In this document: positions 40,972 to 52,602 of the stretch, piece by piece
How the letters are laid out: every line of letters begins with the position of its first letter
Position numbering within the stretch: the first letter of the stretch is position 1
Origin: Picocystis sp. L7
Taxonomy: Eukaryota > Chlorophyta > Picocystophyceae > Picocystales > Picocystaceae
Length of the DNA: 64,000 nucleotides
Direction of reading: 5' to 3'
Assembly (NCBI GenBank): GCA_020975725.1
Contig: QXJR01000006.1
Coordinates: 1,164,999 to 1,228,998 of the forward strand
Notes under the pieces: model-generated
What the model was told of the DNA's origin: nothing
Seen by the model: the letters and a program-made list of their open reading frames with translations, nothing else
The model's database searches: none
Translations under genes and position numbers: made by a program

Positions 40972-42918
40972 CTTTGGTGGTCGCGCCAATTTCGTCGCTT
41001 GAGGTTCCATGGAAGCAAAGTTCACCCTATCGGCACACACGATCCACGGCAAGCAAAAAAGTCAGTTGCTACAGGTCGTGGGGCCACTTTTGACGCTGTA
41101 CGCGATTCGACACTTACTCCAACTTGTCGCCAGCTTCGCAAATCCAGCACAAAGCCGATCGATCGAATTCGTCCTACATGGATGCATCACCAGCTTCGGC
41201 AAGAGGGGGGATCGGCGAAGAGTCTTCCTCCAGGACGGGTGAATCGGTCTCGCTCTCCTAGCCGTGTGCGAACATTTGGCGCAATTCCGCGTTGCACACA
41301 TGGTGGAAGTATCGCCTGCACACCACGCATTGCACGCACTCGTCGCGGCTCCTCCGACGCTTGCAATCGAAGGGCGACGATACTTCGCTAGCGCCGTATT
41401 TCCGATTCATCACCCCGTGAAGTCTATAGAAGCGTTTGGGTGCGATCGCGGCGCTTGCCATGACGTCTAGTTGCAGTCGATTCTGTCGGTCGTCGATTCG
41501 AACACGATTGTCGCGCGTGCCTTCGTCGCAGCCAAGCCTTCCCTTCTTCGAATCGGTCGAGCTTTCGCGGAAGGATCCTCCACGGGTATTGCGGTTTGGA
41601 AACCCTTCCTGTCGATGAAACCCTGCATCGTTTTGAGACCGAATCGTCTACCGCCATTCCCTTCTTGCCCCCCCCGTTTCCGTGCAACCCCCGAGGTAGA
41701 ATGTCCTCGGCGTTGCATGTTTCCCGGTCGCAGGGGCTGCCGGTCAAAACCTAAGGGTTAAAGGTTCAATCTTGATTCCCTCGACCCTGCCCAAGGTTCC
41801 CCGGGTTGCACCGGACCCGGGGCCGGTGGAACAAGGGGAAACCCTTCGACACTCCCCGTAGTTTTCGGTCTCCCCGGTAGGGTTTTTTAAGTTTTGTTTA
41901 CGAAATATTCGCACGGGATGCGCCGAGGAGGACCTCGGGGGTTGCGGGGAATTTCTCCCGTTCCCTTCATTCCCCAAGGTCGAGGGTGTGAACACGGCTC
42001 TAGAGGTGTTTCTCCGTGGTTTGCTCGTGGGGCGGAAGATTCTCGCGGACGTGTGGGCATGGGAATGGAAGCTGAAACTCCGGAGAAGGGCCCTGCCTTG
42101 ACCGATTGGAGCTCCGTGCCTCGATACTGTATGTAGACCCCCTTTGAAAACAGGTCCATTGGAAGGGATGGTCTGAAAACACGATTTTCTTTTGCAAGTC
42201 GCTCCCGGTCCCCATGAAGGGTCTCAAGAGGCCACCTTCCCTCGGCGATCCAAGAGGCGCAATACAACTCCTTGCCCTCTCCTTTCACGTTCCTATCCTT
42301 CCCTTTTTCTTCGGCCTGGAGACGGAGCCTTGGATCCCAAGCGGCGAAGATGGCCTGTTTCGAGGGGTCACCAACAGCCGGATTGGAATGGGTGCCACAG
42401 GACGCCCACCCAACTTCGACCTACGAAAATCGATGACAGTGTAGAACACATAGCGCTCGATCAGCACCCGGAGTTTCGAATCTATCCCATCCCCCGCTGG
42501 GCAATGGGGAACGAACGCGTCCGCCCAGGCGTGGCTGTGCAAAAGGGTCCCCACTGGGGCCAACCAATGGTAGGGACCAGTTTCCCCTCGTTGTGTGCCA
42601 CTGAGGCCGATACAGCCCGATTGAATCCCGTGAACGGAAAGAGAATTTTACAAAAAATCCGTTGGTGTGCAATGCAAGTCCTGAAACGGCCGGAATGGGG
42701 GTCAAACGGGGAGGAGAAGTCAGGGGTTCGGGAAGGAACCCCGAAAGACGTGGCGGACTACTGGGGGTTTTGGTGCATTCACAGGCTCAATGGAGGGGTT
42801 GGACGAAGTCTACCGTGGATAAGAATATTCGGTTTGTATTCTGGCGGGGCTCGTCGACGATGGAGTGGGGAGGGTAGGGCTTCGGCTTGATAGGCGGGAC
42901 ACTCTCAAGGGGTGAAAC
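40972..42918. other. region without a supported gene
   Basis: About 1.9 kb. The best coding hint is a minus-strand stretch at 41258-41461 (67 codons) with CVQCVVCRRYFHHVC, which resembles half of a PHD or similar zinc finger. Past its TAG the same frame goes on with an acidic Ser/Pro-rich sequence, so it may be a decayed gene. Other ORFs look random. No LTR, TIR or tandem repeat was found. Confidence 0.3.
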
Positions 42919-43575
42919 TGTTACGCCGGGTAGGCCTGGCTCTCCTATGAAGCCATGCCCCTAGAGTTCCAGGAGCAGTGGGGGGTAGGACCCTGACAAT
43001 CGGCCGGTCAATCGAGTGAGCCCCGGACTAATCCCCGGGTTAGTCGGACGGAATAGTGCGGGCGAACCGGACGCAGACCGACCGACCCCCCGGGCCAAAT
43101 CCCCTCGAAGATTCGAGAAGGGGGTACGAAGGGTGGAGATGTTGTGTGGAAGATTCGGTCGGCTTAGGAGCTGAATCTTGGCCGTCCGATGGATGAGGTA
43201 AGCAACACGGGACCATCAGCCGGCGCAATTCAGTTGAGGGGGCTACGTACAAACCCCTCAACCTTCAAGGGGAGGCTCTTAAGGGGATCTCCCTAGCGTG
43301 TAGTAGATGTGAACTTGCTTGACCCCACGACGTCCACGGTGCCTCTCCCACGGATTTTCGCGAGCCATCAGCACTTTCAGCGCTTGAGGAGGAGCGCTCC
43401 AAGTCTCTCCAAGTGCCGAAGGAGGCACCGCCGAGCCAAGAAGGGGACGGACGCCGCTCTCGCCAACGAGAAGTGCGCCACCCCAAAGAAGAAGAAACCG
43501 CCTCCATTTCGTGAGGGGTCGAAGTTTCCAGGAGCAAACCGTGTGTCCAACGTCCTTCACGGACGCTTTGTAACA
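42919..43575 (+). repeat. solitary or truncated LTR of element C family
   Basis: 657 bp, TGTTACGC...GTAACA. Shares both ends and several internal blocks with 27793-28518 but is clearly diverged. Followed by CTGTCCGAAG-like sequence near 43599, reminiscent of the element C leader, so it may be the 5' LTR of a lost element rather than a true solo LTR. No target duplication seen. Confidence 0.55.
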
Positions 43576-43995
43576 TGGGTGAGGACCTAGTGAGGGTTGC
43601 AACTGTCCGAAGTGGCTTCTCCAAAGTTGCGTTGGTTCTTGGTCGCGTTCCTTCGGATGTGTGGTCGCCCCCGGTCGGGAACGGGGGCAGAAGAGGGGCC
43701 CAAAGGGCACGGAGGGGGGACGGAAGAAAGGGGATCCTTCATGGACCGTAACGATATGGAAAAAAACGGAAGGAGGGGAAGAAGGGGAAGAGAAGAAGGG
43801 GACAAAAACGGGGAAAGGAAGGGGACAGCAAGGGGATGCGAACGAGGGGAGTACAACGAATGGGGGTGACGAATGGGAAGAAGAAACAGTCGCGTCCATT
43901 GCGACATCAGTCGCTACAAGTCGGTTCAAGACGAAAGTAAAGGGGGAATCTTATGCTCGATGTCATCGCCGGAATGTGCCCTTGCATTGCTTCAT
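43576..43995. other. purine-rich 3' flank of the TKL kinase
   Basis: 420 bp with long G/A-rich runs (43680-43870). No gene supported. Probably the 3' untranslated region of the minus-strand kinase together with leftover retroelement leader. Confidence 0.4.
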
Positions 43996-46917
43996 TTACC
44001 GTGCATCCATTTTCTCCAACAACGCCACGATCCTTGCAAAAGTGGGCCTCTTCTCTGGGGCTGGAGACCAACACGCCCGCATCAGCTCGACCACTTCTCC
44101 GTGTTCCTTCACCCATTCCTCCGAGATCGGCGGACGCTGGCCGTCCTCGATCAAGCGTTGCAGCACCCGCGGATCCACGCCCCCGTACGGCACCTTCTGC
44201 GTCACCACGGCGTACATTACCATTCCGTACGCGTACACGTCGCTGCTGGTTTCGCGGTGAGCGGTCGGATCCATGAACAGTTCCGGAGCCGCATAGCAGA
44301 TCGACAAGCCCGTTGACGCCGGCACGACCGTGTTGGTATAGCTCTGCACGCGCGACACCCCAAAGTCTGTGATCACCGCGTCCCCTTTCTCGTTCAACAA
44401 CACGTTTTCCGGCTTCAGATCCCCGTGCACCACCCGCTCGTAGGGGCGTGAGTGCAGGTATTCCATTCCTCGGGCAATGTCCATTAGCACCTTCCTCTTC
44501 CACGTCCACGGCAATATCTCGTCCCCCTCCAAGGCATGCGCAACCGATCCACGTCCGTAGTACTCCATGACCAAGGCAAAGTGGTCCTCTTCGTCAACCA
44601 GGCCGTAGAACACCGCGATGTTTGGATGGCGCAACAGACTCATGATGTAGGCCTCGTGATGCACCACGCGTTTGGAGCGCTCCGTCAAGTGTGCCTGCGT
44701 AAACTCCTTGACGGCGATCTCAAAACTTCTCCAATGACCTCGATACACCTTTGCGTAGCCGCCCTTGCCGATGACCTCGTTCAGCTTGATATCTTTCCAC
44801 GCAATTCTCAGGTCCCGGATCTTCTCCTGGATGGTCCGTCTCCTTTCCTGTTTGAGAAGACTGGCAAGATCCAACCCGTACGTTTGAAACTGTCGCTGCA
44901 GATCCGCCCGATGCGATTGGGACATCTTGTCGAAGGAATGTCCGTGCTCGGCCAACGTCTCGGCCAAATCCTTGAGGTCTTCCTTGGCATCCTCTTGGTC
45001 TTCTGCCAACGCTTTGGACGGGTCCAAAGCGTGCTTGGCAATCTGCGTCTGACCCACGGATCGTTCGGAAAAGCTGCGCGTTTGCAATTGCAACGCCAAG
45101 GTGAGATCGTTGAAGCACTCGGTCAAGCTCTGCGAAATCACCTGGAACTTGGCCCCGTACCGTTCCGACTTTGACATGCTGAACACCACCGACAGCACGG
45201 ATCGGTCCCGCTGGCTCCACCGTTCGATCGCGTGTTTGGCCTCTTCGAGCACATCCCTCAGCTGACTCAACACAGGATCCAGCATGGCCACCTGGGTCCG
45301 TTGTTGCGGATCGAGAGGTCCGGCCACGTACGCCTGAAGCGCGTTCAAGAGCGGGACCATGGCGTTGATGCGCATGGCCAACCGTTCGCACCGGGCGTGG
45401 TTGGCCACCACGCGTCGCGTCATGTTGACCACCAGGGTCGCCAATCCCAAACACACGTCCAGGACAGCAATGCCGGTTTTGAACGCTGTGGCCTGCGGTG
45501 CGTGCGTGCTGCTAGCCTTTTTTGGAGATTGGGACCCATTTGGTTCCGGCTTTGTGGACCCGTTCTTGCCCATGAATGACCCTTGGCTCAGATTGTCTGA
45601 CGCGTTCTTGGTGGAAGGCACGCTCGTCATCGCTCGCTTGCGCCGGCAGAACACGTACACGATGACCAGGGTCGTGAGCCCACCGATCGTCCCTGCGACC
45701 ACGCCAGCGATCAACGCGATATCTGTTCCGCCTCCGTTGTTGTCCGAGGGAGGAGTGGGTGAGTGGCTTGGGGAGGACGGAGCAGGGTTGTCCGAGTCGT
45801 CTTGCGCAGGAGATGCTCCCGTTGGTGGTGGCAGTGCTAAAGGTGGATCCAGGGCCGTTGGAGGCGTTGGCGTTGGAGGAGGGGGAGGCGTTGGCGTTGG
45901 CAGTGGAGGCGTTGGAGGTGTTGGCGTTGGCGGTGGAGGCGGTGGAGGCGTTGGAGGTGTTGGCGTGGGAGGAGGGGGAAGCGTTGGTGTTGGCGGTTGA
46001 GGCGTTGGAGGTGTTGGCGTGGGAGGAGGGGGAGGCGTTGGCGTTGGGGGCGGGGGAGGCGGTGGACAAGTCCCCCACACTGGAAACAAGCTTGGCGGGA
46101 TTTCACTGCCACTGGCAAAGTTTTCGGGTGTGGAGGTGATTTTACTCACGCACCAACCACGTAGGTCCTGACCGAAGCTGCGGGCATCTCGGAACATCGA
46201 CCTCATATCTGTCACCTGGCTTGTGTCCCAGCCCCCGATGTCTTGGTTGAAGCCGCTGGCATCATAGTACATGAAGCCCATATTGGAAACCTGGCTGGTG
46301 TCCCAGCTGCCGATGTCTTGGTTAAAGCTGGCAGTCCATTGGAACATGGCTTGCATATCTGTCACCTGGCTTGTGTCCCAGCTCCCGATGTCTTGGTTGA
46401 AGCTGCTGGCAGAAATGAACATGAAGCCCATGTAAGTCACCTGGCTGGTGTCCCAGCTGCCGATGTCTTGGTTGAAGCTGCTGGCAAAACCGAACATGGT
46501 CCTCATGTTAGTCACCTGGCTGGTGTCCCAGCTGCCGATGTCTTGGTTGAAGTTGCTGGCAAACTCGAACATGCGCGCCATGTTAGTCACCTGGCTGGTG
46601 TCCCAGCTGCCGATGTCTTGGTCGAAGCTGTCGCCCTCAGCGAACATGGCAAACATGTCCGTGATCCCGCTCGTGCAGGTGGTGGCCGCGTTGGTCGTGG
46701 TAACCTGCAGGCTCGTGCGCTTGGTATACACCACGCCGTTGACTGTCCCCGTTTCCCCAAAACCTGCGTTTGGGCAGAGCACCGTCACCCCGTTGGGATG
46801 CAGCGTGAAGGTGGAGGACGTCCCTTGCGCTGCGACGACCCCGACCATGGCGATCCACGAACAACAGGTCGCTTTCCATCCCGTACGTCCGGATGCACGG
46901 TTCCGTCCCGAGTTCAT
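43996..46917 (-). CDS. receptor-like TKL protein kinase with BspA-type (DUF285) repeats
   Basis: 973 residues from ATG 46917. The frame is open upstream to 47730, but that part is non-conserved repeat sequence; 46917 is followed by a signal peptide ([18 protein letters not shown]). Layout: signal peptide 1-32; seven 25-residue repeats of the type [16 protein letters not shown] at about 87-254 (BspA/TpLRR class); a Pro/Thr-rich stalk 284-369; one membrane helix about 400-424 followed by CRRKRA; a helical linker; a kinase domain from about 700 to the end with [39 protein letters not shown] and RPTF. All catalytic residues are present. It should be a single-pass plasma membrane receptor kinase; the ligand is unknown. 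Single exon. Confidence 0.9.
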   Translation of the reverse strand: MNSGRNRASGRTGWKATCCSWIAMVGVVAAQGTSSTFTLHPNGVTVLCPNAGFGETGTVNGVVYTKRTSLQVTTTNAATTCTSGITDMFAMFAEGDSFDQDIGSWDTSQVTNMARMFEFASNFNQDIGSWDTSQVTNMRTMFGFASSFNQDIGSWDTSQVTYMGFMFISASSFNQDIGSWDTSQVTDMQAMFQWTASFNQDIGSWDTSQVSNMGFMYYDASGFNQDIGGWDTSQVTDMRSMFRDARSFGQDLRGWCVSKITSTPENFASGSEIPPSLFPVWGTCPPPPPPPTPTPPPPPTPTPPTPQPPTPTLPPPPTPTPPTPPPPPPPTPTPPTPPLPTPTPPPPPTPTPPTALDPPLALPPPTGASPAQDDSDNPAPSSPSHSPTPPSDNNGGGTDIALIAGVVAGTIGGLTTLVIVYVFCRRKRAMTSVPSTKNASDNLSQGSFMGKNGSTKPEPNGSQSPKKASSTHAPQATAFKTGIAVLDVCLGLATLVVNMTRRVVANHARCERLAMRINAMVPLLNALQAYVAGPLDPQQRTQVAMLDPVLSQLRDVLEEAKHAIERWSQRDRSVLSVVFSMSKSERYGAKFQVISQSLTECFNDLTLALQLQTRSFSERSVGQTQIAKHALDPSKALAEDQEDAKEDLKDLAETLAEHGHSFDKMSQSHRADLQRQFQTYGLDLASLLKQERRRTIQEKIRDLRIAWKDIKLNEVIGKGGYAKVYRGHWRSFEIAVKEFTQAHLTERSKRVVHHEAYIMSLLRHPNIAVFYGLVDEEDHFALVMEYYGRGSVAHALEGDEILPWTWKRKVLMDIARGMEYLHSRPYERVVHGDLKPENVLLNEKGDAVITDFGVSRVQSYTNTVVPASTGLSICYAAPELFMDPTAHRETSSDVYAYGMVMYAVVTQKVPYGGVDPRVLQRLIEDGQRPPISEEWVKEHGEVVELMRACWSPAPEKRPTFARIVALLEKMDAR
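46170..46660 (-). repeat. 75-bp coding repeats of the TKL ectodomain
   Basis: Seven 75-bp units (25 codons) encode the BspA-type repeats. DNA identity between units is high, so the array is probably kept uniform by recombination and may vary in number between strains. Confidence 0.85.
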
Positions 46918-47262
46918 CGTTGGCGTCCGCGCATTTGTCGCGTCTCCGTTCCCTTGGTGTCGACTTGCGCTCTCTTCGGTTCCCGCGCGGGACGTGCGTT
47001 CGCGCGGGCGTCGGACGATCCCTGCCTCCACACCCGGGCGCTGCGTGTCAGGGTCGTCCGCACCACGTCTGACCCTACGTTGTCCTCCCGAGGGGGGATA
47101 GGACCATCGTGTGGCCGTGGTGGTCTTTTGGTCAGAGTAGATGTCTACAGCTGCCCCAACCGAAGACGAACCCCGATTCCGGAAGCTTCCGGAAGCTCCG
47201 ACCCCAGCGAGGTACACCGCGGACAGGGTCAAGGTGAGTAAGGCTTGGTCCTTTTTTCGTGC

Positions 47263-47448
47263 TGTTTGGAAGCATCTTGGCATGAGGGATCGGGGGGCGA
47301 ACCATTCCCCAGATAGGGGTAAATGGGGTTGTGGCTTAATTTTGACCCCCCGGTGCTGAATTTCGGAGTCAGGCTTCGTGAATTTTAATAGGACGGTTGG
47401 AAACATCCCGGCATGAGGGACTGTGGGATGGCCGATTCCCCAGATAGG
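47263..47448. repeat. imperfect direct duplication, 131-bp period
   Basis: 47263-47317 and 47394-47448 share GGCATGAGGGA and TTCCCCAGATAGG at the same spacing. The pair encloses the dispersed element. Confidence 0.6.
47326..47365. repeat. dispersed 40-bp element, copy 2
   Basis: Matches 17962-18002 except one base in the GTT(A/G)TGG part and one fewer C. About 410 bp upstream of the TKL kinase start. Confidence 0.7.
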
Positions 47449-48017
47449 CCCATCTCGGACATCGGTCCAGTCCCCCCCCCCACTCGGGGCCCCCATGCGA
47501 AAACAACCCCCCTTCCTTCGCCACAGGTACAGACCATGAGGGTTTCGACCCACTCCAGCGCGTCCGACACGTCGGTCCAGGCCACAAGCGTTTGAAGGAA
47601 GGAGAGAAGAGCGGACGCAACGCATCGACAACCGTGCGTGGGGCAGAGGAAAGAAGCGAGGAGGACATCGGAGGGGCGGGGGAAAACACCGTGGCCTGGT
47701 TCGGCCGTCCACGGACCAGCAGGCACGCACGAAACCTTTGGTCGCCTACACGAAACGCACCGATGGGATGCCGAGCTGCTGGTGGTTGCGTGGTCGTTCT
47801 TCCTGCTTTAGACGAAGAAAGGGAAGAAAGACCACGCAACTTCGAAGTGGCACGATAACGCAATGGAAGAACGAGAGGTGTGAGGGAAGGTGCTGACCAA
47901 ACCATGTTGATGGAATTGTGCCCTGCGGAGCGAAAAAGCCATGCTGTCATTGACCAACCCCACTTGAATGGGGAACAAAACTATGGGGTTACAAGTAATG
48001 GGGGCCGCGTAGAATGG

Positions 48018-50312
48018 TTACATGTCCTCCAATGTTTCTCTTTTCTTTGCGTTCCAGTAGAGGGCTTGGGCACAAATCAACGTGATGTAGCCTACTTGTG
48101 AGCTGAACATCATGCTATTCTGCCGGCAGCGGACAGAAGCATTGAACTGCTCACTCAGAGGGCCAATGATGCTCCTGTTGTGTTTCGAGTTGTAATGCTC
48201 GGGAGCGGTGGTGTGATTTCTATGATGCATTTGATCTTGAAAAAATCTGGTCTTGCGAAAAAAATATGGTTCGCGGAGACTAGCGGCCAGTTCAAGTTCC
48301 TTTCCATTGTCGTACACGATCTCCTCAGGAGCATCAGGAAAGAATGCATACAAGTACTCCACAATTACTGTTGTGCTTTCGGCATTTTTTTCGTTGATGA
48401 CATGAAATCCCACAACACGTTGACATCCTCCACAAAGATAATACACTAGTCCGGGGGTAAAGTGTATGCTTCGTGCATGGTCTTTCTCTGCTTCTACGAC
48501 ACTTTCCTTCCCATAATGCCTTGCTGATCTGACCCATTTGCCTTTGGGACCCATTGCACCTGTCTTCGACATCAAATGCAAAGTGGAAATCCCCTCGAAA
48601 GACTTCAAGTATGTGGAGTGGGAGCTGCACTCATCTTGCTCGACGAGAGATTCTTGGATTGTGCTTTTCTTGACTCTCAAAAGCAAATATTGTAAGAAAG
48701 GGTCCAATTGATCTGTGCTTGTGTGTCTTGTCAAGTATTCCATAGCAATGCCCAAGAATCTACTGCTTGGAAACATGCTTGCTATTGCTGGATCGGTTGG
48801 TTGGCATGCCAATTCCATGTTGCAAATTCTAGCCAATAATTCCCGGCAATCACTTGGTATGAGGGAGTTCAACGGGTAGTGTGATCCAATGGCCATTCCT
48901 AGCTCTCTCAAGTTTCTCACTAAGTGCCAAAGGCCTGGTCTAGTCTCGTTGAGGCATTGGTCCATGAGCAAGATACTTAACTCCCAAGGGCACTGAAGTT
49001 TCAACTCCAACACTTCTCCCAACGCAATTCCACTAGTTGCAAGCCCCCACAAGAGCCCCCTCGTCTTTTTGTGCAAGTAATTTTGTGCGAATGGCTTCAC
49101 AAGTATCGGATCCCTACAACGCAGCCATGGTTGCTCAAAGTCTGCCGCTTTCCTCCTCACTCCCAGCACGATCCCGTCGATATGTATTCGCTTGCATTGT
49201 TTTCCTCTCTCACATACACATTGAAATGGATGATGATTGTCAATGTCAATTGCGGCAATTATCCCTCGCATGGCTTGACGGAAACTATCTCTCGATGCCT
49301 TTATCAATTGCCTCGCATTCACGCTTCCTGATGGCCCCGAGTACATCCCTTGCTTCACAAGCGTTGTAAGTAAACTTATGAATGTGTGCTTGGTTTCAGA
49401 GAAAGAATTCCAACACAACATCAAGTCACGCAATAGAAAGATGTAGTGGTGATACTCCATTCTTTCGCCGCTACCTTTCCGTGGAACAAAGAAAAAGGCA
49501 CACGCTCGAGGATCACATGCCCAATGTGGACAAACCTTGGCCCCAAGTACTGTCACAAATCCATATTGACTGACAATTATGCAATTGTCAATTGCTTGCA
49601 AATGTTGTGTTTTGCACCGACGACAACCACCGTCACTTGACACGGGTCCAGAGCACTTGTCCATGTCTAGGACCACTTTCGCATGATCCTCCATCAAGTT
49701 TTTAGCCATGATTCTGCCGATAGCTTCAGTGACCTTGTGCATGCTAATCGCTACCTCTTTGCTAGGCTTGTGAAAGAAGTTCCCAAATTGCCTTCGTTTG
49801 AAAGCTGCTTCAACTGTTGCAAATTCTTGTACCTCATTTCTTTCCAGTTCCGGCCCGCTCACACGGCTCCCCACACAAGCATTATCGAGGAGGATGTCCG
49901 TGCAACAACGACGAATACACTTCGTGTGTATGCAAGATGTTGTATGCCTTTTGCAAGTCAAACAGCGGTCTTGTCTTTGTGAGCCGTATTGCCTCGTAAG
50001 TCCCCATGCATGTGCATCTTCACGCGATCCACAACATACCGCTTTGAAAAGGTTACCTTTTTCTTCCAATTCCAATTCATAAACCAAACCTGCCATGCCC
50101 TTCAATTTCTCATGCTCTTCCAAATCTTCCCTAGAGAGATTAGCATCCACACTTCGAACGTCTTGAAGAATGTCTTCCCGTACATCCACACCAATCCCAT
50201 CACACAACAATACCATTCCTCTCTGAAAAGGAATATCCACTTCAATGATGCTTGGAAAGACAGACAATAAGTTCTGTGTGCATCTACAAATTTGTCCTAT
50301 TCCACGGGTCGC
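48018..50312 (-). pseudogene. KDZ/Zisupton-like transposase, 5'-truncated
   Basis: About 764 codons, uninterrupted from the LTR junction at 50312 to the stop at 48018. Not certain, but features fit the KDZ group: Cys/His clusters (RCLTCKRHTTSCIHT; CKTQHLQ; CPHWACDPRAC; CVCERGKQC), then a C-terminal region with LVYYLCGGCQRVVGFHV, the acidic EEIVYDNGKELE and a His/Asn-rich FFQDQMHHRNHT segment, ending near EQFN. The family is a group of large DNA transposons found in fungi, algae and animals (established knowledge). The 5' part has been replaced by a retroelement LTR; the homologous N-terminal part survives only in the other copy at 26480-27655. Confidence 0.6.
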
Positions 50313-50535
50313 TGTTAGGAGGGAAGCTCCTTGCTCTTGAACTCCGTCCGTACGGAGGAAGTTGCCTCGGAGGTTGAGGAGGCGCTTGGGAGGCGGCTCT
50401 ACCTTCGAGGTCAAGATCAACTTGATTACAAGGTGTGTGGGGGGAGGAGTTAAGTACTCCTCCCCATCGAGGGATAACCCTCCATTGAAGGGGTTCAATG
50501 GGTGAGGAATGAAGGGGGAACCCTGGTTCCTAACA
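50313..50535 (-). repeat. LTR of an otherwise truncated retroelement
   Basis: 223 bp with perfect 8-bp inverted ends TGTTAGGA and TCCTAACA. On its right (sense-upstream) are a polypurine tract (complement of ctccccagcccc) and the end of a pol gene. It is therefore a 3' LTR and is inserted in the KDZ-like gene. Confidence 0.8.
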
Positions 50536-50636
50536 CTCCCCAGCCCCAACACCGGCGTCCTCGACGGTGCTTGTATACTGAACAAACAGGTGGTAGGAGA
50601 AAACCTGCCCTCAGGTCAAAAACTCCTAAAGAAAAC

Positions 50637-50865
50637 TTAATCTATCCTAGATGAGGCTCTATAAAGCAGCCTTTCCAATTCCTCATGTGTGACTGTCTCT
50701 TCATATCCGTCCGTGTAACGGATGGTGTATCGTCCTGCACCATGTTTGGGAGCGGCGATGACTTGTCCAGCGTAATACATGAGCAGTCCCTGCTCGTCAG
50801 GAAGAGGATTTTTGCGATGCGCGTGGGACCAATTAAGGTTTAGGGTTTCAAAAAGAGGCTCGCAA
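50637..50865 (-). pseudogene. C-terminal fragment of a retroelement pol
   Basis: A minus-strand frame ending at TAA 50637-50639 and too short to be an obvious ORF. It reads ...YYAGQVIAAPKHGAGRY, then TIRYTDGYEETVTHEELERL, then LYRASSRID: a chromo/Tudor-like tail commonly found at the end of retroelement pol proteins. It lies just upstream of the polypurine tract and the LTR at 50313-50535, so position and sequence agree. Everything 5' of about 50865 is missing. Confidence 0.6.
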
Positions 50866-52602
50866 AACGGTTCGAGCTAAGCTGAGTTGCGCAAAGTAGT
50901 TGCTGGAGGTCGAGCTAAGCTGAGTTGCGCAAAGTAGATGCTTGCCCCCCTTTTTGAAATCGTCCGTGCCCCCCTTTTTTTCTTCCGCTTCTCGTGGGGC
51001 AGCTCGCCCGTCCTTCGTTCGTTCCTTTTTTTTTTCGGGCGTGGGTGATTCGGGTGGGGGGGCGCGGAACCCGCCATCGCCCCGGGACCTCGTTCGTGGG
51101 CGTCCTTTCGGTCGGGGAGCGGGGTGGGGGCGTCGGCGGGGCCTCTCCATCGCCATCGCGCGTGGGGGCGCATCCCACCCCGTCGGGCGCGCGGGGGTGT
51201 GGGGGGTGAGGCGCAGGGGGGGAAAGGGGGGTACTGGGGGTCGGGGGACGGGGTGGGGGGTTTGAGGGGGCCAGGGGGGGCATTCGCGATCGCGAGAGGG
51301 ACAGGGGGAGAGGCGGTACAGGTAGCGCGACCGAACCTGCGCGCGAACGCGACACCGACAGACGCGGTCCCACGGACGCGCGCGACGCGCACGCGCCGTC
51401 GATACTCCTCCGTGGGGGGTCGACGCGTGCGTGCGGAGCGTTTCGCGCGCCCGTGGCACCGCGTACGACCCGTGCGACGCAGGGCCACGGACGGCCGACG
51501 CCACGGAGGTCGGCCCGACCGCGACCGACGCGATCGAAGGGACGTAAGGGCGATCGTTTTTTCGAGCTTCGAACGTCGGAATCTCTCCTTTGTAATACAA
51601 GAGCATGTTTCGAAACGAAATTCGATCCCGCCTCGTCCGTTCGACCGGTTTCGGTGGACTCCTGGTCCCTCGTCGGCGAAACATCCGATGGAGCGACCAG
51701 CAGGCATCGCGTACGCTTCGACTGGCGATGCGATGAGCCAAACGAACGATACCACTCGATTCTGCGTGCTCGAAAACGGGTGGATGCAAAAATTCAGCGT
51801 CGTTGGAGCGATCGCGAAAGAATTGGAGGAAGGCTGATGGGTCGTCGACATCCCGCACCTGGAGCGACGAAGAGAGGAACAGGAGGGGCCTCGAGTCGGT
51901 GTCGAAAGCGATCGCAACGGGACAACTTGACCCTGCCACCTTCGTTGGATGGGTCCGAGAGGGACGCAAGCGAAAATTCAGCGCCATCCAAGTCGAAACG
52001 ACGAAATGGACACCCTGCTGACGGGTCGTCGACATCCCGCACCTGGAGCGACGAAGGGAGGCCAGGAGAGATACCGTGTTCGCAAAGCAAACTTAATCTT
52101 GCTGCATGTTGGATCGGCCATGTTCACGAATCTATCGCATAAGGGTTTTACCGCCGTTATTCGGATGTGTAGGGGTTGCTCCACAGATGCTCCGCGCAAT
52201 GTAGCATTGAGAAGAGATATCCACAGGTTGTGACCCATCCGACCCCATGCAATCAAGAAACGTTGGGGTGCTTATGCTTCGCCGAACATCCGTTGCAAGA
52301 CTACAACGCTCTCCAAATGAACCCAATGGCTCGAGAGAAACGTTTACGCTACCACTATGCCCACAGCTATTAATGAAGGCATTGGCATGGCTTCCCTCAA
52401 TCTACGCCTTCTACTCCATCAGGATACATGGAGCCACCCAACTTGTAGACATCTAAACCACCATAGGCCTCCACACACCCAACCTCTTCTCTTGAAGAAA
52501 GGTCGATCACAAACCTTCTCCTCGAAAACAAACCGAACAAGCGCTTTCCTTCCATTCCTTTGGTTATCCACGAAACCACGCGCCCAGTCCGGACCAACCA
52601 CT
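50866..52602. other. GC-rich region with short direct repeats, no supported gene
   Basis: A 28-bp perfect tandem repeat (50872-50899 and 50910-50937), and a direct repeat of about 38 bp at 51840 and 52024 with similar sequence around it (a 184-bp duplication). 51000-51550 is extremely GC-rich and gives long ORFs in several frames on both strands, none convincing. 52100-52600 is more balanced but also unassigned. Confidence 0.45.

Larger units (their letters stand above)
46918..48017. other. upstream region of TKL kinase
   Basis: 1.1 kb without a supported gene. Contains an imperfect direct duplication (about 47263-47317 and 47394-47448) and between its two copies the dispersed 40-bp element at 47326-47365. 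Minus-strand frames through here are open by chance and fuse with the kinase frame. Confidence 0.45.

Noticed and set aside
46918-47730. 271-codon N-terminal extension of the TKL kinase
   Set aside because: Covers the duplicated spacer and dispersed element, has no conserved sequence, and a good signal peptide follows the ATG at 46917.
50848-52035. 395-codon minus-strand ORF (Arg/Pro-rich)
   Set aside because: Lies in extreme GC content where overlapping frames are also open; no motif, and it contains the short direct repeats in different phases.
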